From positions 67,664 through 118,933 of the forward strand of contig CAMVTS010000001.1 in assembly GCA_947170465.1 (NCBI GenBank): a stretch of 51,270 nucleotides of DNA. The letters are read 5' to 3'. Source of the DNA: an uncultured Clostridia bacterium (GTDB lineage Bacteria; Bacillota; Clostridia; Oscillospirales; Acutalibacteraceae). How positions within the stretch are numbered: position 1 is the stretch's first letter; every line of letters starts with the position of its first letter. The notes beneath the pieces are model-generated. The model did no database searches. It was given only the letters and a program-made list of their open reading frames with translations, and was not told the DNA's origin. Position numbers and translations under genes: made by a program. Positions 41,364 to 49,295 of the stretch are shown piece after piece.

Positions 41364-42749
41364 TTATTTGTTATCTTCCATGAATTGCAGCTGTCTGAAA
41401 ATCATGTTGGCGCACATGTACACATTGCCGCCGCCCATGGTGAGAATCAAGTCGCCCTCCTGCGCGTTTTTGCACACGTAGTCGGTGATTTCCTCAAAGG
41501 TATCGAGACAGACCGAGCCGGGCACCTTTGCGCCCAAATCGGTGGAATAGATGTTATAGGTGTTGGTTTCGCGAACCGGCAGAATCTCGGAGATGACCGC
41601 CTGATCCGGAATCTTGAGCGCCTCGGCAAAGTCGTCGAGCAGCATGGCGGTACGCGAGAAGGTATGCGGCTGGAACACTGCCCAGACCTTGCGGAAGCCC
41701 ATATTCATCGCCGCGTTGAGGGTAGCGGTCAGCTCTGTCGGGTGATGGGCAAAGTCGTCGGCAACGGTAATGCCGCAGGGCGTGCCCAGAATTTCAAAGC
41801 GTCGGTGAACGCCGCCGAACTTGTGCAGATTCTCGGCGATTTCCTCCGGCGTCGCGCCCAGATAATGCGCCGTGGCAGCCGCCGCCAAAGAGTTGTAGAC
41901 GTTGTGCTTGCCGGGAACAATCAGCTTGACATTGGTAATCTTCTCGCCCTTGTACAGCAAATCGTACTGCTCGTGAACGCCCTTGTCAGCGCTGACGTTG
42001 ACGGCTCTGTAATCGCAGCTCTCGCCGAAGCCGAAGGTGATTTTCTCCAGCTCCACGTCCTTCACCGCGTCGAGGGTATTCTCGTCGTCGCCGTTAATCA
42101 CCAGCAGACCGGTCGTCTGCCTGGCAAACTGATTGAAGGACTTCTTGATGTTGTCGAGGTTCTTGAAATAGTCGAGGTGATCCGCGTCAACATTCAGAAT
42201 CACGGAGATAAACGGATTCAGCTCCAGAAATGTATCGACGTACTCGCACGCCTCGCAGACGATGATATCGCTCTGACCGACATAGCTGTTGCCGCCGATA
42301 AAGGGCAGCTTGCCGCCGATAATCGCGGAAGGGTCAAAGCCGCTGCCAATCAGCAGCTGCGACAGCATTGCCGTCGTGGTGGTCTTGCCGTGCGTGCCGG
42401 AAATGGCGATGCTTCTCTTGTAACGGCGCGTCACCACGCCGAGCATGACGCTTCTCTCAATGCAGGGAATCCCCTGTTCCACAGCCGCCCTGCGCTCGGG
42501 ATTACTCTCCTTGACCGCCGCAGAATACACCACCAGCTCAGCGCCCTTGATATTCTCCGCCGCGTGACCCATGTACACCGGAATTCCGTAGCCCTTCATC
42601 TTGTCGAGGGTTTCGCCCTCGTTCATGTCAGAGCCGGAAATCTCGTAGCCCTCGCTCATCAGAATTTCCGCAATCGGGCACATGCCGCTGCCGCCGATTC
42701 CGATAAAGTGGATTCGTTTGATATGGTTTAACAGCTCGTCGTAATTCAC
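41364..42749 (-). CDS. murC: UDP-N-acetylmuramate--L-alanine ligase
   Basis: MurC adds L-alanine to UDP-MurNAc, the first peptide step of peptidoglycan synthesis. The 461-residue protein starts with the UDP-binding motif HFIGIGGSGM, has the ATP loop ISGTHGKTTTTAML, and the Mur ligase features NVDADHLDYF and DDFAHHPTEL. I chose GTG at 42749 (MNYDELLNHIK) since GGAG lies 8 bases ahead; an in-frame GTG three codons earlier overlaps that site. It stands alone on the minus strand between two plus-strand units. A TATAAT on the minus strand (42790-42785) may be its -10, without a good -35. Confidence 0.94.
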   Translation of the reverse strand: MNYDELLNHIKRIHFIGIGGSGMCPIAEILMSEGYEISGSDMNEGETLDKMKGYGIPVYMGHAAENIKGAELVVYSAAVKESNPERRAAVEQGIPCIERSVMLGVVTRRYKRSIAISGTHGKTTTTAMLSQLLIGSGFDPSAIIGGKLPFIGGNSYVGQSDIIVCEACEYVDTFLELNPFISVILNVDADHLDYFKNLDNIKKSFNQFARQTTGLLVINGDDENTLDAVKDVELEKITFGFGESCDYRAVNVSADKGVHEQYDLLYKGEKITNVKLIVPGKHNVYNSLAAAATAHYLGATPEEIAENLHKFGGVHRRFEILGTPCGITVADDFAHHPTELTATLNAAMNMGFRKVWAVFQPHTFSRTAMLLDDFAEALKIPDQAVISEILPVRETNTYNIYSTDLGAKVPGSVCLDTFEEITDYVCKNAQEGDLILTMGGGNVYMCANMIFRQLQFMEDNK

Positions 42750-42841
42750 AACAACCACTCCGTTTCATCTATTAGTCTAACCCTATTATAAATCGAAATC
42801 CCTGAAAAATAAAGTGCAAAAAGGAAAATTCATCAATTCGG

Positions 42842-42870
42842 TTGCGAATCGTCCCGAATCATGCTAGAAT
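42842..42870 (+). promoter_or_regulatory. Promoter for the RlmD-like methyltransferase gene
   Basis: TTGCGA (42842-42847) and TAGAAT (42865-42870) are 17 bases apart with TGC before the -10. Another TATAAT follows at 42877-42882. Confidence 0.65.
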
Positions 42871-42907
42871 AGTGTATATAATGCAATAAAGGTAAAGGCA
42901 AACGGCT

Positions 42908-44263
42908 ATGCTGCAAAAGAATGAACTCATCACACTCACCATCACGTCCGCGACCGCCGAGGGCAGCGGCGTAGGCAGAACCGCCGACGGCATGGCGGTC
43001 TTTGTACCGCAGTCGGCAGTAGGCGATACCCTGACGGTCAGAATCCTCAAGGTCAAGAAAACCTATGCCTTCGGAAAAATAGAAGCAATCCTCACGCCGT
43101 CTCCGGCACGCGTCGAGCCGGACTGTCCGCAGTTCCGTCAGTGCGGCGGCTGCGCATGGCGGCATATTTCTTATAAAGAAGAATGCAGGCTCAAGGAGCA
43201 GAAGGTGTTCGATGCCGTAACGCGTATCGGCGGCATTCAGACAACCTTTCAGCCAATTATCGCCGGCGAGCGCGCTGACCGCTACCGCAACAAGGCGCAG
43301 CTGCCGCTCAGCCGCGACAGAAACGGCAAGGTCTGCATGGGCTTCTACGCGTTCCACAGCCACCGTGTCGTGGACTGCGCGGACTGTGCCCTGCAGCCAA
43401 CGCTTTTCGCGGAGGTCATGCGCGTCACGAGGGAATTTATCGAGGAATTTGACACGTCAATTTACAATGAACGCACCGGAAAGGGCAGCCTGCGGCACCT
43501 CTATATCCGTCTTGCCGAGGTGACGGACGAGCTGATGGTCTGCTATGTTGTCAACGGCAACGGCCTGAAGCACGAGGACGTGCTGATTCATCGTCTGAAA
43601 GAAGCGTTGCCAAACCTCAAAACCGTCATTTTTAATTCTAACAGAGAAAAAACAAACGTCATTCTCGGCAGCAAAAACCGCGTCGCCTACGGCAGCGGCG
43701 TCATCGGGGACGAGCTTTGCGGCTTGCGCTTCCGGATTTCGCCGTTTTCCTTCTGGCAGGTCAACCGTCCGCAGGCGGAGCGCCTTTACGCGCAGGCGAA
43801 AGCCTACGCCGGACTGACCGGCAGCGAAGTCCTGCTCGACTTATACTGCGGCACCGGCACCATTGGCCTGACCATGGCGAAGGACTGCAAGCAGCTCATC
43901 GGCGTGGAGGTCATTCCCGACGCCGTCCGTGACGCGGAGGCAAACGCTGCCGCCAACGGCATTACCAACGCGCGCTTTCTCTGTGCCGACGCGCCTGCGG
44001 CAGCCGAGCAGCTGCGGCTGGAGGGCGTATCGCCGGACGTTGTGATTCTCGACCCGCCCAGAAAGGGCTGCGGCGAAGAGCTGGTGAAAACCATCCGCAA
44101 AATGAATCCCGCGCGCGTGGTCTACGTCTCCTGCGACCCGGCAACCCTCGCCAGAGATTTGAAATATTTCGCCGAAAACGGCTACACCACACAAGAGGTC
44201 ACCCCCTGCGACATGTTCCCAAGGACGGCGCATGTGGAGAGTGTTGCTTTGCTGTACCGGTAA
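42908..44263 (+). CDS. RlmD/RlmCD-type 23S rRNA (uracil-C5)-methyltransferase
   Basis: This enzyme makes 5-methyluridine in 23S rRNA. The 451-residue protein has a TRAM domain (residues 1-60), the iron-sulfur motif CPQFRQCGGC with a further cysteine in DCALQP, the SAM motif DLYCGTGTIGL, ILDPPRKGC and the catalytic cysteine in VYVSCDPATLARDL. It is of the class with one enzyme for U747 and/or U1939 (RlmCD in Gram-positives); which site is used cannot be read from sequence. The small TfoX-like gene follows after 15 bases. Confidence 0.91.
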   Translation: MLQKNELITLTITSATAEGSGVGRTADGMAVFVPQSAVGDTLTVRILKVKKTYAFGKIEAILTPSPARVEPDCPQFRQCGGCAWRHISYKEECRLKEQKVFDAVTRIGGIQTTFQPIIAGERADRYRNKAQLPLSRDRNGKVCMGFYAFHSHRVVDCADCALQPTLFAEVMRVTREFIEEFDTSIYNERTGKGSLRHLYIRLAEVTDELMVCYVVNGNGLKHEDVLIHRLKEALPNLKTVIFNSNREKTNVILGSKNRVAYGSGVIGDELCGLRFRISPFSFWQVNRPQAERLYAQAKAYAGLTGSEVLLDLYCGTGTIGLTMAKDCKQLIGVEVIPDAVRDAEANAAANGITNARFLCADAPAAAEQLRLEGVSPDVVILDPPRKGCGEELVKTIRKMNPARVVYVSCDPATLARDLKYFAENGYTTQEVTPCDMFPRTAHVESVALLYR

Positions 44264-44278
44264 CAAAGGAGAGAAAAA

Positions 44279-44590
44279 ATGGCTTCAAGCAAAGAATATC
44301 TGGAATTTATTTTGGAACAGCTTTCCATGCCGGACGACATTTCTTATCGCGCGATGATGGGAGAATATATCCTCTACTATCGCGGTAAGGTCATCGGCGG
44401 CGTCTACGATAACCGTTTTCTTGTCAAGCCGGTCAAGGCAGCCGCCGCCATGATGCCGGACGCGGTCAGGGAACTGCCGTACGAAGGCGCAAAGGAAATG
44501 CTGCTTGTCGATAATGTAGAGGATACGGCGTTTTTGCAGGCGTTATTGAAAGCGATGTATGGAGAATTGCCGTCGCCAAAGAAAAAATAA
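44279..44590 (+). CDS. TfoX/Sxy N-terminal-domain protein
   Basis: This is a 103-residue protein of the TfoX/Sxy N-terminal family: SYRAMMGEYILYYRGKVIGGVYDNRFLVKP is the core (split here by its turns), and PYEGAKEMLLVDNVED the later part. In gamma-proteobacteria TfoX controls competence, but the free-standing Gram-positive forms have no known role and lack the C-terminal half. A strong AAAGGAGAG site precedes it. It is probably cotranscribed with the methyltransferase upstream. Confidence 0.85.
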   Translation: MASSKEYLEFILEQLSMPDDISYRAMMGEYILYYRGKVIGGVYDNRFLVKPVKAAAAMMPDAVRELPYEGAKEMLLVDNVEDTAFLQALLKAMYGELPSPKKK

Positions 44591-44648
44591 GATATCCTGT
44601 GTGACGGCTTCCGACAAAGCCATCATATGCTGAAATTCACACAACGTT

Positions 44649-44681
44649 CGCCTCTCTTTTGGGAGGCGGATTTTCTTTTTG
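44649..44681 (+). terminator. Terminator after the TfoX-like gene
   Basis: CGCCTC and GAGGCG form a six-base stem, extended by a mismatched pair, with an inner loop rich in T, followed by GATTTTCTTTTT. It is a moderate intrinsic terminator. Confidence 0.7.
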
Positions 44682-44712
44682 CCCAAATGTTGCAAATGGC
44701 GACGGATTTTTC

Positions 44713-44742
44713 TTGACACTCCTATGGAAGTCACGATATAAT
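44713..44742 (+). promoter_or_regulatory. Consensus sigma-A promoter for the 44775-47763 run
   Basis: TTGACA (44713-44718) and TATAAT (44737-44742) are exact consensus with an 18-base spacer. The ribosome site AAGGAAG follows after about 18 bases. Confidence 0.85.
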
Positions 44743-44774
44743 AAAGCCAGAACAATCCGAAGGAAGTGACAGCC

Positions 44775-45407
44775 ATGAAAAAATACCACAAGCTGACCGA
44801 AAACGCCGTCAAGCCCGAGGGCTTCTGGGGCAGGCTGATGATACGCTCCATGAACAAGGGGCACCACGAGCTGACCGACTGGGCGCTTTCGCATTTTCCG
44901 ATAGAAAACGGCAGCGTGCTGCTCGACGTCGGCTGCGGCGGCGGAAGAACCGTCGAAAAGCTGTGCCACAAGGTCGGCAGCGGCAAGGTCTATGGCATTG
45001 ACTATTCCGGGCTGTGCGTCGAAAAGGCGCGCAAGCTCAACCATAAAAATATCCTCTGCGACAAGGCGGTGATTTCGCAGGCTTCCGTGTCGGCGCTGCC
45101 CTTTGAGGACGAGAAATTCGACGGCGTGACCGCGGTGGAAACCTACTATTTCTGGCCGGACAAGCTCGGCGATCTCAGGGAAATCGCCCGGACGCTCAAA
45201 AGCGGCGGCAGGCTCCTGCTTGTCTTTGAAATGCTGCAGGACGAGAACGACCCCGACCGCTGGACGGCGGTGGAACAGCGCCTGAACATTAAAGCCGTTT
45301 CGCGCAGGGAGATAGAAACCATGCTCGAACGCGCAGGCTATCACAACATCCAAACCCACGTCAAAAGCGGTACCACCTGGCTGTGCGCTATCGCGGAAAA
45401 GGAGTAA
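44775..45407 (+). CDS. Class I SAM-dependent methyltransferase
   Basis: This 210-residue methyltransferase has SAM motif I as LLDVGCGGGRTVEKL, the acidic residue of motif II in YGIDYSGLCVEKA and SALPFEDEKFDGV as motif IV. It resembles UbiE/Methyltransf_11-type enzymes acting on small molecules or lipids; the substrate is not predictable. I chose ATG 44775; a GTG three codons earlier is too close to AAGGAAG. The SDR gene follows after 2 bases. Confidence 0.86.
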   Translation: MKKYHKLTENAVKPEGFWGRLMIRSMNKGHHELTDWALSHFPIENGSVLLDVGCGGGRTVEKLCHKVGSGKVYGIDYSGLCVEKARKLNHKNILCDKAVISQASVSALPFEDEKFDGVTAVETYYFWPDKLGDLREIARTLKSGGRLLLVFEMLQDENDPDRWTAVEQRLNIKAVSRREIETMLERAGYHNIQTHVKSGTTWLCAIAEKE

Positions 45408-45409
45408 GC

Positions 45410-46171
45410 ATGAAAGCCTTAGTAACCGGCGCCAGCTCCGGTATGGGCAGGGAATTTGCCCTCTATCTCGCGGAGCTTGGCTATGACTTGATTATCTGCG
45501 CAAGGCGCACCGACGCGCTCAACAAGCTGAAGGACGAAATCAAAAACGTCAGCGTGCGCGTCATCACGATTGACCTGTCGCGCGAGCACGACGCGTTTGA
45601 CCTCTACGAGCACCTGACCGCCGACGGCGAGGAGATTGACGTGCTGATCAACAACGCCGGCTTCGGCGCTTACGGCAAGTTCTCCGACGTACCGCTGGAG
45701 CGTGAGATGGCGCTGATTCACACCAACGTCTGCGCCGTCCACGTGCTGACAAAGCTCTACCTTGCCGACATGAAAAAACGCGGCAGCGGACTGATTCTCA
45801 ATGTCGGCTCGATTGCCGGCTTCGCGCCGGGTCCGACCTTTTCGAGCTACTACGCCTCGAAAAACTACGTCGTCCGGCTCACCGAGGCGATACACGAGGA
45901 GCTGCGCCGTGAGAACAGCCCCGTCAAAATCTCCGTCCTCTGTCCGGGACCGGTCAACACCGGCTTTTTCGATACCGCCAACGTCAGCTTTGCCGTCAGG
46001 GGACTGAACGCAAGGGAAGTGGCGCGCTATGCCTTTGACAAGGCACAGGCAGGCAAGATGGTGATTATTCCGGGCTTTCTGATGAAGGCGACCAAGTTCT
46101 TTATGCACTTCGTCAGCGAAAAGGCGCTGACGCGTATATCCTATTTTGTCCAGTCCAAAAAGGAAGGTTAA
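45410..46171 (+). CDS. Short-chain dehydrogenase/reductase
   Basis: This 253-residue SDR has the NADP-binding motif GASSGMGREFALYLAE, the structural NNAGFGAYG, the catalytic serine in NVGSIAGF and the YxxxK motif in YYASKNYVV. It resembles the DltE/YohF-like classical SDRs that reduce ketones or aldehydes of unknown identity. AAAAGGAG precedes ATG 45410; the frame is open upstream inside the methyltransferase gene but without a ribosome site. It is part of the tight run from 44775 to 47763. Confidence 0.87.
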   Translation: MKALVTGASSGMGREFALYLAELGYDLIICARRTDALNKLKDEIKNVSVRVITIDLSREHDAFDLYEHLTADGEEIDVLINNAGFGAYGKFSDVPLEREMALIHTNVCAVHVLTKLYLADMKKRGSGLILNVGSIAGFAPGPTFSSYYASKNYVVRLTEAIHEELRRENSPVKISVLCPGPVNTGFFDTANVSFAVRGLNAREVARYAFDKAQAGKMVIIPGFLMKATKFFMHFVSEKALTRISYFVQSKKEG

Positions 46172-46174
46172 TCC

Positions 46175-47056
46175 ATGGTTCGTGCCGTCAAACGAATTTA
46201 CAACCGGATAAAACCCTTTCTGGAAAAGCTCAGCCATGACAATATTTTCGCGATTGCCGGACAATCCGCGTTCTTCCTGCTGTTGTCCGGCGTGCCGCTG
46301 ACGATGTTCGCGGTGTCCGTCTTTCAGAGCCTGCATATTCCGGTAGAAACGCTGAACAAGGTCTTTTCACTCGTGTTCAACGAGAACACCTCGCGATACG
46401 TCTCGGAGTTCCTGAGCGCCATGTACGAGAATGTCACCGGCATCAGCGTGATTACCATTATCGTGACGCTCTGGTCGGCGGCTAAGGGTATCCAGGCAAT
46501 CACCAACGGACTCAACCGCGTCCACAATACCTATGAAAACCGCAGCTGGCTGGCGCTTCGTCTCCGGTCAATGCTTTACACGGTGATTTTCATTCTGATA
46601 CTGATTGCCACCATACTTGTGGTGGTGCTCGGCACAACGCTCAAGAACCTGCTGACGCAGTATGTGCCGGTGGTGCCGTGGTTTGTCAGCGTGCTCTACC
46701 ACCTGCGCTACGTATTGGTGTTCATCTATATGACGCTGATGTTCGCGGCGATTTACCGCAATATTCCCAACCTCGACCGCCAGACCAGAAAGCAGAATAA
46801 ATTCATCTGTCAGATGCCCGGGGCTGTCCTGTGCGCCGTGTCCTGGCTGGCGCTGTCGCTGGGCATTTCGATTTACGTCGATAATTTCAACGGTTTTTCC
46901 ATTTACGGCGGTCTTACCCGGTTGGCGGTGCTGATGGTATGGCTGTATTTCTGCCTGGTCTGCCTGATGATCGGCGCTGAAATCAACCATTTTTACCGGG
47001 TGCCGATTCGCGGCTTTTTCCTTATGCACTTCAGAAAGAAGAAAAAACAAAAATGA
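46175..47056 (+). CDS. YihY/BrkB family membrane protein
   Basis: This 293-residue integral membrane protein has about six segments and the YihY-family features: a first amphipathic stretch, QSAFFLLLSGVPLTMF, WSAAKGIQAITNGLNRVH and the C-terminal YGGLTRLAVLMVWLYFCL with GAEINHF. The old label ribonuclease BN is wrong for this family. Its function is not established. It starts 3 bases after the SDR gene and overlaps the next gene by four bases. Confidence 0.9.
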   Translation: MVRAVKRIYNRIKPFLEKLSHDNIFAIAGQSAFFLLLSGVPLTMFAVSVFQSLHIPVETLNKVFSLVFNENTSRYVSEFLSAMYENVTGISVITIIVTLWSAAKGIQAITNGLNRVHNTYENRSWLALRLRSMLYTVIFILILIATILVVVLGTTLKNLLTQYVPVVPWFVSVLYHLRYVLVFIYMTLMFAAIYRNIPNLDRQTRKQNKFICQMPGAVLCAVSWLALSLGISIYVDNFNGFSIYGGLTRLAVLMVWLYFCLVCLMIGAEINHFYRVPIRGFFLMHFRKKKKQK

Positions 47057-47763
47057 ACTATCAGATTGCCAATTTAATTGTCTCCTACGAGCCAAAGAAC
47101 GCGGAATTCGCGCGGTTTCTGGAGCCGTTTGCCTGTGAAGGCGACCGCGAGCCGGATATCGCGCTGACCTATACAGCGGACGATATTGAAGCCATGCACA
47201 AACGTATGGTTGCCGGTACGACCATTGCCGAAGCGGAGGCTTTCGGCGTGGCGAATCAGTTCAACAAAAGGATCATCCGCTATGGCGCCATGCTGGTACA
47301 TTCCTCCGCGCTGGTGCTCGACGGCAGGGCGTACCTGTTCTCAGCCGCCTCCGGTGTAGGCAAATCCACCCATACGCGCCTGTGGCTGCGCGAATACGGT
47401 GACCGCGTGCATATCATGAACGACGACAAGCCGGTCGTGCGGATTTATGACGACAGCGTGATTGCCTACGGAACGCCCTTTGACGGCGGCAGCGGCATTG
47501 CGCTCAACGAGAGCTATCCCTTGGGTGCGGTTATCTTTATCGAAAGGGGAGAGCGCAATTCGGTGCGGATTCCGCAGAGCAGGGAAGTGATTCAGCTGCT
47601 CTATTTCCAGACCGCGCACATGGTCGGCGCGCAGACCGCCGAAGCCATGCTCGAAAACTTTGACCGCCTGATTCGCAGGACGCGGTTTTACGTCCTGACC
47701 TGCAACATGGAGCCGGAGGCGGCAAGGGTGATGTATCGCGCCATTCAGGATTCAGAAAAATAA
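47053..47763 (+). CDS. HprK-like P-loop kinase-fold protein
   Basis: This 236-residue protein resembles the catalytic domain of HPr kinase: P-loop SAASGVGKSTH (97-107) and a following DD motif in IMNDDKPVV (121-129). It lacks the HprK signature and N-terminal domain seen in the true hprK at the window start. Family members often sit near peptide-modification or PqqD-like genes, but none is seen here. A function cannot be assigned. It overlaps the YihY gene by four bases and ends in a terminator. Confidence 0.78.
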   Translation: MNYQIANLIVSYEPKNAEFARFLEPFACEGDREPDIALTYTADDIEAMHKRMVAGTTIAEAEAFGVANQFNKRIIRYGAMLVHSSALVLDGRAYLFSAASGVGKSTHTRLWLREYGDRVHIMNDDKPVVRIYDDSVIAYGTPFDGGSGIALNESYPLGAVIFIERGERNSVRIPQSREVIQLLYFQTAHMVGAQTAEAMLENFDRLIRRTRFYVLTCNMEPEAARVMYRAIQDSEK

Positions 47764-47783
47764 TTATCTGAATCCATTTTTTA
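47748..47783 (+). terminator. Terminator after the HprK-like gene
   Basis: GGATTCAG and CTGAATCC form a perfect eight-base stem with a twelve-base A/T loop that contains the stop codon, followed by ATTTTTTA. Confidence 0.8.
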
Positions 47784-47813
47784 TGCAACCAAAACGCGCC
47801 TTCAAAGCGTATT
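47784..47813 (+). promoter_or_regulatory. Candidate ECF-type promoter before the sigma factor
   Basis: TGCAACC (47784-47790) and CGTATT (47808-47813) are 17 bases apart and resemble the AAC/CGT pattern of ECF sigma promoters. ECF genes often activate themselves, which supports it, but the spacing and hexamers are only a fair match. Confidence 0.3.
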
Positions 47814-47835
47814 ACTGATAAGAGGAGGGAGAGAG

Positions 47836-48333
47836 ATGAACGGCAGTTCCGATAAGACTTATGCCGGTCTGACGTATGAACAGGCTGTGCGGCAGTATGC
47901 CGACACCGTGACCGGCGTATGTATTATGCGTTTAGAGAATTATGCCGACGCGGAGGACTGCTTCCAGAACACCTTCGTCAAGCTCTGCTATTCCTCTCCC
48001 GCCTTTGACAGCGAAGAACACCTCAAGGCATGGCTGATTCGTGTCGCCATTCACGAATGTGCCTCCTACCGACGCAAAAACCGCCGCGTAATCTCCCTCG
48101 ACGCGGCGGCAGAGCCGGCGGTGGCGTTCGACCATGAAGCACACGATATGTCGTGGGCGCTGATGAAAACGCCCGAAAAATACCGCGAGGTGCTCTATCT
48201 CCACTACTGTGAGCAGTACAAGGTGGACGAAATCGCCGGGATTCTCAAGAAGAATCCCAACACGGTCAAATCCCTTCTCAAGCGCGGCAGAGAGCTGCTC
48301 AAATCCATTTATGGAGGTGATACGCTTGGATAA
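47836..48333 (+). CDS. ECF-type RNA polymerase sigma factor
   Basis: This 165-residue sigma factor has only regions 2 and 4: region 2 with NYADAEDCFQNTFVKLCYSS and AWLIRVAIHECASYRRKNRR, and region 4 with YREVLYLHYCEQYKVDEIAG and the recognition helix KKNPNTVKSLLKRGRELLK. Such factors are held at the membrane by a partner until an outside signal arrives. The next gene begins inside its last codons (8-base overlap) and encodes a single-pass membrane protein, which fits a sigma/anti-sigma pair. AGGAGGGAG precedes the ATG. Confidence 0.92.
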   Translation: MNGSSDKTYAGLTYEQAVRQYADTVTGVCIMRLENYADAEDCFQNTFVKLCYSSPAFDSEEHLKAWLIRVAIHECASYRRKNRRVISLDAAAEPAVAFDHEAHDMSWALMKTPEKYREVLYLHYCEQYKVDEIAGILKKNPNTVKSLLKRGRELLKSIYGGDTLG

Positions 48334-49282
48334 GCCCAATTTCAATCAGCTGAAATCCGTCAAAACGCCGGAAAGCTGGGTGGAAAAAGCGCTCAAAATT
48401 CCGTCGGAACAGAAAAAACCACTCCCTCTGTTTTTTCGTCCGGCAATCATAGGCACCGCGGCAGGCGTAGCGTTTGCCGCCGTGCTGGGCGTTCTCCTCT
48501 TTATGACGCTCGGCAGGAACAATATCCCTGTTCAGCCGTCCACGCAGTCAACCGCTGTCCCGCAGGACAGCACCGCGCCTACCTTTACCACGCCGCAGGG
48601 CGAAATCTACGTCACCACACCGCAGGGCGCGACGCAGCCGGTGACAACACAGCGCGGACAGCCTGCGACGGTTAGCCCGTCCGGTGCCGTTCAGCCGGCG
48701 GCGGAGCCTGCGGAGACAAGCGGCGGCAACGCCGTCCGTCCGCAGCTGCCGACCGTATCGCCGTCACAGCCGGCAACGACAACCCCAACCGTCAAGCCGA
48801 CGCAAGCGCCGACGGTCAAGCCGACACAGGCGCCAACGGTCAGACCGACAGAAGCGCCCACGATACGCCCTGATGAACCGGTCACCCCGGCAACCGAAGC
48901 GCCGGAAGAACCCGTGACCGAGGAGCCGTGGTACCCCTGGATTCCGCCGGACGATCCTCCCGAACCGAAAGACCCTGAGTACAACGACCCTCCGGGCGCA
49001 GGCGGCGAGAGCAGCTGCCGGATATACTTTGTCAACAACGGCTATTTTCCGGAGGGTACGCAGATATACTGCGAGATTCCTGATCATTTTGCGTCTGAAT
49101 ACAGCACTTCTATGCCGATGACGTATCTGGGCAACGGAACGTATGTGGTGGACACCGGCAATTTCGGCGTTCAAGCATACGGCATGTGGCGAATCTGGTT
49201 CTATGACGAGAATTACGAGCATTTTTATGAAGCCAATCTTTCATCGGGATGCTATTCCGATACCCTCTATATCAACTATTAA
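48326..49282 (+). CDS. Putative membrane anti-sigma factor with extracellular domain
   Basis: This 318-residue protein has a short cytoplasmic part (1-38, with TPESWVEKALKIP), one membrane segment (about 39-62), a long Thr/Pro/Gln-rich extracellular linker (65-225) with tandem TVKPTQAP repeats, and a C-terminal domain of about 90 residues with aromatic-rich strands (IYFVNNGYF, MWRIWFYDENYEHFY) resembling a small carbohydrate-binding module. No zinc anti-sigma motif is present. TTG 48326 is chosen because GGAGGTGAT lies 8 bases ahead. By layout it is a sensor controlling the sigma factor; ligand and mechanism are inference. Confidence 0.75.
   Translation: MDKPNFNQLKSVKTPESWVEKALKIPSEQKKPLPLFFRPAIIGTAAGVAFAAVLGVLLFMTLGRNNIPVQPSTQSTAVPQDSTAPTFTTPQGEIYVTTPQGATQPVTTQRGQPATVSPSGAVQPAAEPAETSGGNAVRPQLPTVSPSQPATTTPTVKPTQAPTVKPTQAPTVRPTEAPTIRPDEPVTPATEAPEEPVTEEPWYPWIPPDDPPEPKDPEYNDPPGAGGESSCRIYFVNNGYFPEGTQIYCEIPDHFASEYSTSMPMTYLGNGTYVVDTGNFGVQAYGMWRIWFYDENYEHFYEANLSSGCYSDTLYINY
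48785..48880 (+). repeat. 24-bp tandem repeat in the linker of the anti-sigma-like gene
   Basis: Three similar 24-base units (48785, 48809, 48833) and a fourth, more diverged one (48857) encode the eight-residue repeat TVKPTQAP and its variants. Copy number is likely to vary between strains, which would change the length of the extracellular stalk. Confidence 0.85.
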
Positions 49283-49295
49283 GGAGCTGAGAGAG

